From Nonomuraea typhae (lineage in GTDB: Bacteria > Actinomycetota > Actinomycetes > Streptosporangiales > Streptosporangiaceae), in contig NZ_VRLV01000023.1 of assembly GCF_009760925.1 (NCBI RefSeq), positions 111,263-175,262 on the forward strand: DNA of 64,000 nt. Direction: 5' to 3'. The notes beneath the pieces are model-generated. The model worked only from the letters and a program-made list of their open reading frames with translations, searched no databases and was not told where the DNA came from. A program made the translations under genes and the position numbers. Numbering within the stretch: the first letter of the stretch is position 1; each line of letters opens with the position of its first letter. Shown piece after piece: positions 17,105 to 23,715 of the stretch.

Positions 17105-17935
17105 ATGACCCGGCCCTATTGCGAGGTCGACGTATTTAGCGGCGATCCCTTTTCCGGTAATCCGGTCGCGGTGGTACTCGACGCCGACGACCTCAGCGAC
17201 GAAACGATGCAGAGATTCGCCGCATGGACGAATCTGTCCGAAACGACATTCGTTTCTGCACCGTCAAGCAGCCGGGCGGACTATCGGGTACGAATATTCA
17301 CACCGACGGAAGAACTTCCCTTTGCCGGACATCCGACACTCGGGTCCTGTCACGCCTGGCAGCGCCACACCGGTGCGCCGCCGCGCGAGGTCACCTATCA
17401 GGAGTGCGCGGCGGGGCTGATCCCGATCCGGCGGACGGACTCGGGGCTGGCGTTCGCCGCCCCGCCGGTCCGCGCCGTCGAGCTCGACGAGGCACTCCTT
17501 GGCCGTGCCGCCGAGAGCCTGGGCCTCGACCGCGCCGCGGTCGTCGCCGCGCACCACGGCGACAACGGGCCGCGCTGGCTGGTCCTGCTGCTGGCCACGG
17601 CGGCCGAGGTGCTGGCGCTCCGGCCACGCTCGATCGACCTCCAGATCGGGGTCGTCGGGCCCTACCCCGCGGGTTCGCCCGAGGCGTTCGAGGTGCGTGC
17701 CTTCGTGCCCACCGGCGGCGGGGTCGGCGAGGATCCCGTCACCGGCAGCCTCAACGCGATCGCCGGGAGGTGGTTGTTCGACACCGGGCGCGTGGCCGGG
17801 CCGTACGTCGTCAGCCAGGGGACCGCGGTCGGGCGCCGCGGCCGGGTGCACGTCGCGGATTCCGGCGGCGCCCTCTGGGTCGGCGGCGGGGTCATAACGT
17901 GCGTTACGGGCTCAGTGGAAATCGGGCCGGGTTGA
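17105..17935 (+). CDS. PhzF family isomerase/epimerase
   Basis: A 276-residue PhzF-like protein. Family signatures: DVFSGDPFSGNPVAVVLDA at the N-terminus, the catalytic Glu in TNLSETTFV, FAGHPTLGSCHAW, and GEDPVTGSLNAIAG in the second half. The fold is a diaminopimelate-epimerase-like tandem domain. PhzF itself isomerises trans-2,3-dihydro-3-hydroxyanthranilate, but most members act on unknown substrates, so phenazine synthesis should not be inferred: no other phz genes are present. It ends 70 bases upstream of the 2OG oxygenase on the same strand and could be co-transcribed with the RiPP-like cluster. Confidence 0.9.
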   Translation: MTRPYCEVDVFSGDPFSGNPVAVVLDADDLSDETMQRFAAWTNLSETTFVSAPSSSRADYRVRIFTPTEELPFAGHPTLGSCHAWQRHTGAPPREVTYQECAAGLIPIRRTDSGLAFAAPPVRAVELDEALLGRAAESLGLDRAAVVAAHHGDNGPRWLVLLLATAAEVLALRPRSIDLQIGVVGPYPAGSPEAFEVRAFVPTGGGVGEDPVTGSLNAIAGRWLFDTGRVAGPYVVSQGTAVGRRGRVHVADSGGALWVGGGVITCVTGSVEIGPG

Positions 17936-18005
17936 CGATCGTTTATAGTGACGCTGCGGACAACGGATGGGATCGCCACGCTCTATCACGGAGCAGGAGG
18001 CAGCG

Positions 18006-18821
18006 ATGACAACCCCCGGGCCCCGAGCGCCCGAGTCCCTCGACCCGCACTTCTTCTACAAGATCGAAACCACCGAGCTCGCCCCGGACCACCTGATCAG
18101 CCTCGCCGCCGGGCTGGCGGGCGCCATTCACGTCAAACGATTGCTGGAACCGGAACAATGCGCCCGGTTCGTGGCAGCGTTACCGGCCCAGGATCTGTCC
18201 GCGTTCGACGAGGCGCGTTATCAGGTGGCCACCTTCCATTTCGGTCCCATCATCAATCATTTCCTGCCGGCCGGCCGACTCACCGACGAGTACTGGCGGC
18301 AGGCGGAGGCGGCGAACGCGTTCTGGCTGAGCTGCCCGCTCGGCGATCTCCGCAGGCACTGCCTGAGCCGGGTGGAGGCGGCCTGGCCGTACTCCGGCTC
18401 CGCCCGGCCGGCCGTGGTGGACGGCCGGGAGGTGTACTGGGGGATGATCCGTGAGAACAGCCACGGCGCGCCACCGCACTGGGACGAGATCGTCCGGGAG
18501 TTCCCCGCGGGCTTGCTCGACGTCCGGCCGATCGTGCAGCTCGTGTTCAACCTCTACCTGACCATGCCCGCCCGGGGAGGGGCGACCACGATCTGGTCGC
18601 GGCGCTGGCATCCGCAGGACGACGCGCACCGGGCCGGCTCCTGCTGGCCGACCCTCACCCCGCTGGAAGAGGCCCTGACGGTCCGCCCCGAGGCGGGCGA
18701 CGCCGTGCTGTTCGACCCGCGTCATTACCATGCCGTCAGCCCGTGCTCCGGAGGCAGGCGGTTCGCGCTGGCCTTCTATCTGGGCATCACGGCCGACGGG
18801 CGGCTCACGATCTGGTCCTAG
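18006..18821 (+). CDS. 2-oxoglutarate/Fe(II)-dependent oxygenase, candidate RiPP-tailoring enzyme
   Basis: A 271-residue cupin-type dioxygenase. The iron triad is visible as HWD (in GAPPHWDEIV) and a distal His in FDPRHYHAVSP, followed by the 2OG-binding Arg in GGRRFALAFYLG. The sequence between (VFNLYLTMPARGGATTIW) matches the double-stranded beta-helix pattern of 2OG-Fe(II) oxygenases. The frame is open further upstream, but the ATG at 18006 follows a strong AGGAGG. It would hydroxylate or desaturate a substrate, plausibly the peptide encoded at 22071. It is separated from the ATP-grasp gene by a 165-base stretch with its own promoter-like sequence, so it may form a separate unit with the PhzF gene. 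Confidence 0.85.
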   Translation: MTTPGPRAPESLDPHFFYKIETTELAPDHLISLAAGLAGAIHVKRLLEPEQCARFVAALPAQDLSAFDEARYQVATFHFGPIINHFLPAGRLTDEYWRQAEAANAFWLSCPLGDLRRHCLSRVEAAWPYSGSARPAVVDGREVYWGMIRENSHGAPPHWDEIVREFPAGLLDVRPIVQLVFNLYLTMPARGGATTIWSRRWHPQDDAHRAGSCWPTLTPLEEALTVRPEAGDAVLFDPRHYHAVSPCSGGRRFALAFYLGITADGRLTIWS

Positions 18822-18870
18822 GCCGGCCAGACGTCCGTCCGTGCTCGGCCGACTACTTTCCGGACGGCAC

Positions 18871-18922
18871 TTGCCTGTGGTAAAAGGCGGTGTTATGTTG
18901 CCACTTAGTAGATCATCTGATC
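18871..18922 (+). promoter_or_regulatory. Sigma-70-type promoter with overlapping operator palindrome, ahead of the ATP-grasp gene
   Basis: TTGCCT (18871-18876) and TATGTT (18894-18899) are separated by exactly 17 bases, a good vegetative-type promoter. Just downstream, GATCA-TC-TGATC (18911-18922) is a perfect inverted repeat located about where transcription would start, as expected for a repressor site. The ATP-grasp ATG is at 18987, leaving a leader of roughly 80 bases. Confidence 0.5.
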
Positions 18923-18986
18923 AATCTCATCGAGTGGTCGCATGGCTCGGCAGCGCAATGCCGCGCGAAATCCCCAAGGGGCCGGC

Positions 18987-20027
18987 ATGGCGAAGACCGA
19001 GGTTTTGATTCTCAGTTCCCCCGATGACCCGCACGTTTATGACGTCGTTTCCGAGCTGCGCTCGATGAACTGCGAGCCGGTTCTCCTCGACACCGATGAC
19101 ATTCCGCTCGACACCACGCTCACCCTCGGCCTGGCGGCCGGGCGGCCCGCCTGGCGCAGCGAGATCCTGCTGCGGCGCGCCGGCCAGACGCTCGATCCCG
19201 GCGAGATCCGCTCGGTGTGGTGGCGGCGTCCCGGCAAGTACTTCGGCCTGCCGGGCGATCTGTCGGTGCAGGAGCGGGAGTTCGCCCGCTGGGAGATCCG
19301 CCAGGTCATGCGCGGCCTGTGGGCGACGCTCGACTGCTACTGGCTGAGCTACCCGGAGCGGATCCGCCAGGCCGACGTCAAGATCGAACAGCTGCAGCGG
19401 GCCGCCTCGCTCGGCTTCGAGGTGCCGGCCACACTGGTGACGAACGACCCCGACGCGGTCCGCTCCTTTTATGACCAGCATCGCGGGAACATCATCTTCA
19501 AGGCGCTCACCGACCCCTTTCTGGGCATGACCTCGATGGCCGAGAAATATCCCGAGGAACCCCCGCACCACGCCGAACCCCACGAGCTGGCGACCACCCT
19601 CATCACCGAAGCCGAAATGGCGCACATGGAAAGCGTCCGGCTCGTTCCCTCGCTCTTCCAGGAGTACGTTCCCAAACACCTGGAGTTACGCGTCACGATT
19701 ATCGGCGATGAATTGTTCGCCGCCGAGATTCATTCGCAGGAAAGAGCGGGCACGAGCGTCGACTGGCGCAACTGGGCCGACGGCGGCCTGGAGATCACCT
19801 ACCGGAAGGCGACGTTGCCGGCCGACGTGGCCGAACGCTGCATGACGCTGGTCAGAGGCTACGGGCTGAACTTCAGCGCGATCGACCTCATTCTGACTCC
19901 GGACGGGCGTTACGTCTTCCTGGAGAACAACCCGAACGGCCAGTTCATCTGGGTCGAGAAGCTGGTGCCCGAGCTGAGGATGACCGCCGCGCTGGCGTCC
20001 TGCCTGGCCAGAGGGGCCAACAGCTGA
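18987..20027 (+). CDS. ATP-grasp ribosomal peptide maturase (graspetide synthetase, TgmB/MvdD type)
   Basis: A 346-residue ATP-grasp ligase. The N-terminal domain carries SVWWRRPGKYF (residues 77-87), very like the VWYRRP signature of ATP-grasp RiPP ligases. The ATP-grasp core follows (QADVKIEQLQRA, NIIFKALTD, LFQEYVPKHLELRVTIIGDE), ending with the metal-binding segment SAIDLILTPDGRYVFLENNPNG. Family members activate Glu/Asp side chains by phosphorylation and join them to Thr/Ser/Lys, making lactone or lactam macrocycles in a precursor peptide. The ATG at 18987 follows AAGGGG; an upstream ATG at 18942 lacks a ribosome site. The stop overlaps the next start (TGATG). The substrate is presumably the 72-residue peptide at 22071-22289. 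Confidence 0.88.
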   Translation: MAKTEVLILSSPDDPHVYDVVSELRSMNCEPVLLDTDDIPLDTTLTLGLAAGRPAWRSEILLRRAGQTLDPGEIRSVWWRRPGKYFGLPGDLSVQEREFARWEIRQVMRGLWATLDCYWLSYPERIRQADVKIEQLQRAASLGFEVPATLVTNDPDAVRSFYDQHRGNIIFKALTDPFLGMTSMAEKYPEEPPHHAEPHELATTLITEAEMAHMESVRLVPSLFQEYVPKHLELRVTIIGDELFAAEIHSQERAGTSVDWRNWADGGLEITYRKATLPADVAERCMTLVRGYGLNFSAIDLILTPDGRYVFLENNPNGQFIWVEKLVPELRMTAALASCLARGANS

Positions 20028-20890
20028 TGGCCGAGCTCACCGCGCAGCTGGCCGGGCTGGAGGCGCGTTACGGGCATCCGATGATCCTTTACGCGGTGGA
20101 CATCGCCGACGAGACGGTCCGCGTGGTGTACGAATGCCTGCGGGCGGCCGGCCGTACCGAAAAGCTGGGGTTGGTGCTCTCCACCACGGGCGGCGAGATC
20201 ACCACCGCGCGGCGGCTGGCCCTGCTGCTGCGCGAGTTCACCAAGGAACTCATCGTGTTCGTCCCCTATCGCGCGCGGTCGGCGGGCACGCTGCTCTGCC
20301 TGAGCGCCGACTCGCTGGTCCTCGGGCCCATGGCCGAGCTCAGCCCGATCGACGCGAACATGGCGTCGCTGGCCCCGCCCGCCGACGGGCCGGCAACCGT
20401 CTCGGCGGAGGAGGTGCGGCTGTTCAGGACGATGGCGGAGACGTGGTTCGGCGTCACCGGTGAGGAGGACCGCGTCCAGGTGCTCGCGCTCGTCGCGCAG
20501 CGCATGTTCCCGACCTCGCTGAGCTCGCTGTTCCGCTACGACCGGCTCGTCCGGTCCATCGCGCACGAACTGCTGGCCTACCAGCTGCCCGACGCGGGCG
20601 GAGCCGAGCGCGACCTCATCGTGAACCGCCTGGTCGAGGGCTTCTTATCGCACGAGGCGACGATCTTCCGGCACGAGGCCGCCGCGCTCGGGCTGAAGGT
20701 GCGCCTCGCCGGCGAGGCCGAGGAGTCGCTGCTGTGGGAGCTGGCCGAGACGTGCCGCCACGAGCTCCAGTCCTGGCGCGGCGAGGGCGTCACCGGCCTG
20801 ATCGCCGGTCCGGGCTTCTGCGCCCGCCGGGTGCGGAACTGGGTCGACGACCCCGCCGGCGAGCAGCTCCGGACGATCTGGGAGATGTGA
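20027..20890 (+). CDS. SDH-type Clp-fold serine protease, candidate leader peptidase
   Basis: A 287-residue protein of the serine-dehydrogenase-proteinase family (ClpP/crotonase fold). Diagnostic segments are LVLSTTGGEITTARRLALLL, the nucleophile region RSAGTLLCLSADSLVLGPMA and ELSPIDANMA, which match the TGG, SGGT and GPVDPQ-type motifs I recall for this family. The Ser in SAGT is the likely nucleophile. There is no signal peptide or membrane segment. It lies between the ATP-grasp ligase and MauE-like genes, with TGATG overlaps on both sides, so it is translationally coupled to them. A role in cutting the precursor peptide is inferred from position; graspetide clusters usually lack a dedicated protease of this type. 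Confidence 0.8.
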   Translation: MAELTAQLAGLEARYGHPMILYAVDIADETVRVVYECLRAAGRTEKLGLVLSTTGGEITTARRLALLLREFTKELIVFVPYRARSAGTLLCLSADSLVLGPMAELSPIDANMASLAPPADGPATVSAEEVRLFRTMAETWFGVTGEEDRVQVLALVAQRMFPTSLSSLFRYDRLVRSIAHELLAYQLPDAGGAERDLIVNRLVEGFLSHEATIFRHEAAALGLKVRLAGEAEESLLWELAETCRHELQSWRGEGVTGLIAGPGFCARRVRNWVDDPAGEQLRTIWEM

Positions 20891-21381
20891 TGGCCGAGTT
20901 GTTCCTCAGGATCACCGTCTGCATGGTTTTCGCCGTCTCCACGCTCGGAAAGGTGCCGGCCATGCGCGCCTTCGAGGTGGCGGTCGAGGGCTTCAGGGTG
21001 GTGCCGCGCCGCCTGGCCGGGCCCGCCGCGATCGCCGTGGTGGCCGCGGAGCTCGCCACGGTCGCGGCGCTGCTCGTGCTGCCCGTGGCGGGCATGGTGC
21101 TGGCGCTCACGCTCCTGACCGTCTTCTCCCTGGCGGTGGCGAGCGTCCTGAAGCGCGGCATAGGCACCACCTGCAACTGCTTCGGCCCCTCATCCCGCAA
21201 CCTGTCCGTGCACGACCTGGCGCGCAACGGCGTCACGATCGCCATGTGCGCGACCTGGTTCTTCCTGTACGGCGGCGCCGCGCCCCCGGCCCCTGCGATG
21301 GTCCTCATCGCCGCCATGAGCGCCGTCGCCGCGTTCGTCCTCGTGAACACCCGCGAGCTGATCGAAACCCTGCGCCTGTAG
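20890..21381 (+). CDS. MauE/DoxX-like redox-associated membrane protein
   Basis: A 163-residue integral membrane protein with four hydrophobic segments (about residues 5-20, 45-70, 72-90, 113-155). A CNCFG motif (in TTCNCFGPSS, about residue 97-101) sits after the third segment; this Cys pair is typical of MauE-type proteins of the DoxX superfamily. MauE supports disulfide formation in methylamine dehydrogenase maturation. The start overlaps the preceding stop (TGATG at 20888-20892), although the frame is open upstream. The next gene encodes a TlpA/MauD-like thioredoxin, so the two form a MauE-MauD-like thiol redox pair beside a six-Cys peptide gene. Confidence 0.85.
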   Translation: MAELFLRITVCMVFAVSTLGKVPAMRAFEVAVEGFRVVPRRLAGPAAIAVVAAELATVAALLVLPVAGMVLALTLLTVFSLAVASVLKRGIGTTCNCFGPSSRNLSVHDLARNGVTIAMCATWFFLYGGAAPPAPAMVLIAAMSAVAAFVLVNTRELIETLRL

Positions 21382-21402
21382 GCATCCAGAGAGGAGGGAC
21401 AG

Positions 21403-22047
21403 GTGGAGAGCCTGCTCCTGGTCAGCCTCACCGCCCTGTGGATCACGCTTCTGCTCACGCTGGCCGTACTCCTGCGCGTTGTCAGGTGGGTGCACGCCAG
21501 AGAGGCCGAGCGCCTGGGCCAGATCGCCGGCAACCCCGAGCTGCGCCTGAACTCCCCTGCACCCGAGTTCCAGGCCGGGGACCTGTCCGGCAGAACCGTC
21601 CGGCTGTCCGACTTCCGGGGCGCCCCGGCGGCGTTCGTCTTCGTCTCGCCGTTCTGCTCGACCTGCCTGATCGAGATCCCCAAGCTGGTGGCGCTGGCCC
21701 CGCAGGCCCGCGAAGCCGACGGAACCGCGCTGGTCCTGGTCAGCGACGCCGGCGCCCGGGAGACCAGGACCTGGCTCGACCAGCTCCAGGCTCGCGAGGG
21801 CCTGCGGCTGGAGGAGCTGACCGTGCTCATCCCGCTCACCGGCGCGAGCTTCCTGGCCGACTACAACCCGAAGGGCCACCTTCCCTACTTCTGCCTTCTC
21901 GACGGGGAATCCCGTGTCCAGGCCAGATCACTCCTGATTCACCCTGAATGGTCCCGGGTCAGACGGCTCTGGGAACGGACACCGAGACTGGCGCCCTGGA
22001 TGAACGTCCACGGGCCGGGAGGAGGCGAGCGGACGAGCCCCAGGTAG
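21403..22047 (+). CDS. TlpA/MauD-like membrane-anchored thioredoxin
   Basis: A 214-residue protein. An N-terminal membrane anchor (about residues 5-25, LLVSLTALWITLLLTLAVLL) leads to an AhpC/TSA-TlpA thioredoxin fold facing outside the membrane. It has APEFQAGDLSGRTVRLSDFRG, then the redox site FCSTC (CxxC) and the cis-Pro region in HLPYFCLLD. The start is GTG at 21403 behind GAGGAGGG. MauD-type proteins reduce or shuffle disulfides in substrate proteins. Coupled to the MauE-like gene 21 bases upstream and the cysteine-rich peptide gene 23 bases downstream, it most likely sets the disulfide pattern of that peptide, or keeps it reduced for other tailoring. Confidence 0.87.
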   Translation: MESLLLVSLTALWITLLLTLAVLLRVVRWVHAREAERLGQIAGNPELRLNSPAPEFQAGDLSGRTVRLSDFRGAPAAFVFVSPFCSTCLIEIPKLVALAPQAREADGTALVLVSDAGARETRTWLDQLQAREGLRLEELTVLIPLTGASFLADYNPKGHLPYFCLLDGESRVQARSLLIHPEWSRVRRLWERTPRLAPWMNVHGPGGGERTSPR

Positions 22048-22070
22048 GAACCGAACGAAGGAGAACAAGG

Positions 22071-22289
22071 ATGCGCAGCCAACTGCTCGCGTTCAAACTG
22101 GCCAAGCCCATCGAAACCCATCCGACCGGCAGCACCTGGAACGGCGAGGCCAAGGCCGTCGCCGGCTGGTATTGCACCAAGAACAGCTGCTGCTGGAACC
22201 ACTGCGAGGTCGGCTACTACGGCGGAACCTCGCTTGAATGCCGGGAGATGGCCTACGGCCTCGGCCGGCTCAAGTGTGACCGCAACTAG
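22071..22289 (+). CDS. Candidate RiPP precursor peptide, six-cysteine core
   Basis: A 72-residue peptide gene with a strong ribosome site (AAGGAG, 22058-22063), immediately after the maturation genes. The N-terminal ~25 residues (MRSQLLAFKLAKPIE then THPTGSTWNG) look like a leader, with a hydrophobic recognition patch. The C-terminal half is Cys-, Gly- and aromatic-rich, with Cys at 35, 40, 41, 45, 57 and 69 (C-x4-CC-x3-C-x11-C-x11-C). It also holds Thr, Ser, Lys and Glu/Asp residues usable for ATP-grasp side-chain linkages (T36, K37, S39, E46, T53, S54, E56, E59, K68, D70). There is no signal peptide. It resembles no precursor I recall. Its place as last gene before a terminator-like hairpin is typical of a highly expressed precursor. 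Confidence 0.75.
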   Translation: MRSQLLAFKLAKPIETHPTGSTWNGEAKAVAGWYCTKNSCCWNHCEVGYYGGTSLECREMAYGLGRLKCDRN

Positions 22290-22298
22290 ATTCGATCA

Positions 22299-22333
22299 GG
22301 TCACGGGTGTCGCTCCCCGGAACACCCGTGACC
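22299..22333 (+). terminator. Strong hairpin after the precursor gene
   Basis: GGTCACGGGTGT (22299-22310) and ACACCCGTGACC (22322-22333) form a perfect 12-bp stem around an 11-base loop, starting 10 bases after the precursor stop. There is no T-run, as is common for actinomycete terminators. It could end the operon or act as a partial terminator that keeps precursor mRNA abundant relative to the P450. Confidence 0.7.
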
Positions 22334-22497
22334 CCTCCCCAGCAAACGTCCGCGGACGGGATCCCCATGGGACGATGAGCGCGTCGGATGCCCCTATGCC
22401 GTGAGACATCCTTTTGCTTTTCACCAGCAGCCGGGCATGGCCTCAGATTGGCGGCATAAATGGTACATCGTCCGGAAACTAGGGAATGGTAGCTGTC

Positions 22498-23715
22498 ATG
22501 CGTGAAAAGCTGGATTTGTCCGATCAGCAGTTTGTCGCCAACCCCTACTCCACCTACGCGCGACTCCGCGAGGAGCAGCCGGTCTGCCCCGTGACACAGC
22601 CGAACGGCTTGTACGGCTGGATAATCACCCGCTACGACGACGCATGGTCGGCATTGGCCGATCCGCGGCTGAGCCACGACCCACGACGCGGGCCGGCCGA
22701 CTGGCAGCAGGCGGGCCGCGGCATGCCCCTGGAAGACCGCTCCGGGCTGGGCACCCATCTGCTCACCACCGACCCGCCCGAGCACACACGTCTGCGCCGC
22801 CTCGTAGCGTCGGCCTTCACCCCGCGCCGCGTCGAGAGGCTGCGCGGGCGCGTGCACGAGATCACCGACACATTGATCGGAAAAATCCAGCCGCGTGGCA
22901 CCGCCGAGCTCATCGACGATTTCGCCGTCCCGCTGGCCGGCACGATCATCAGCGAGCTCATCGGCATCCCCGAGGAGGACCGGGCCCGCCTGCACGAGTG
23001 GACCGCCAGCGTCGTGGGCGAGCAGGGCGCGCCCGTCACGCGCCAGCAGGCGCTGGCGAACCTGGGCGACTACCTCCTCGGTTTGATCGCCGTCAAACGC
23101 GCCGCGCCCGCCGAGGACCTGGTCAGCACGGTGCTGACCGCTCACGACGAGGCGGGCCGGCTGACCGAGCAGGAAGCCCTGTCGCTGATCTTCATGCTGC
23201 TGGTCACGGGGCAGGAGTCCACCGTGGCTTTCATCGGCAACGGAATGCTCGCCCTGCTGCGCCACCCCGACCAGCTCGCGCTGTTGCGGGAACGGCCGGA
23301 GCTGATGGGGCCGGCCGTGGAGGAGATCCTGCGCTATGACGGGGCGGCCGAACGGGTGGCCTGGCGCTTCCCCACCGAGCCGGTCCAGATCGGCGGCACG
23401 TGGCTCGCTCCGGGAGACCCCCTGCTCATCGCCCTGGCCGCCGCGGACCGTGATCCGGTCCGGTTCGCCGACCCGGACCGGTTCGACATCACCCGGTCCG
23501 ACAGCCAGCCTCACGTGGCCTTCGGCCGCGGCATCCACTACTGCCCCGGCGCGCCGCTCATCCGGCTGGAAGGCCCGATCGCGCTGAGTGCGCTGATCAA
23601 CCGCCTGCCGGACCTCGACCTGGCCGTGCCGTACGACCGGTTGCGCTGGCGCAAGAGCCTGACGTTGCGTTGTCTGGCCGAGCTCCCGGTCACGTTCGCT
23701 CCGGCGGCCCAGTAG
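22498..23715 (+). CDS. Cytochrome P450
   Basis: A 405-residue class I bacterial P450. Heme-binding loop FGRGIHYCPGAPL with the axial Cys near residue 349; K-helix EEILRY; I-helix LVTGQEST, where GQEST stands in place of the usual AGxxT and may affect oxygen activation or indicate an unusual reaction. No membrane segment. An ATG at 22486 is also in frame, but AGGGA touches it; from the ATG at 22498 the ribosome site is weak. It follows the precursor gene by about 200 bases, across a hairpin. P450s in RiPP clusters make Trp/Tyr crosslinks; the precursor has two Trp and several Tyr in its core region. Its redox partner is not in the window. The 3' end overlaps the convergent regulator by 26 bases. 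Confidence 0.92.
   Translation: MREKLDLSDQQFVANPYSTYARLREEQPVCPVTQPNGLYGWIITRYDDAWSALADPRLSHDPRRGPADWQQAGRGMPLEDRSGLGTHLLTTDPPEHTRLRRLVASAFTPRRVERLRGRVHEITDTLIGKIQPRGTAELIDDFAVPLAGTIISELIGIPEEDRARLHEWTASVVGEQGAPVTRQQALANLGDYLLGLIAVKRAAPAEDLVSTVLTAHDEAGRLTEQEALSLIFMLLVTGQESTVAFIGNGMLALLRHPDQLALLRERPELMGPAVEEILRYDGAAERVAWRFPTEPVQIGGTWLAPGDPLLIALAAADRDPVRFADPDRFDITRSDSQPHVAFGRGIHYCPGAPLIRLEGPIALSALINRLPDLDLAVPYDRLRWRKSLTLRCLAELPVTFAPAAQ

Noticed and set aside
17105..17935. Phenazine biosynthesis
   Set aside because: Only a PhzF-like gene is present; PhzF family members occur in many unrelated contexts and no other phz gene is seen.
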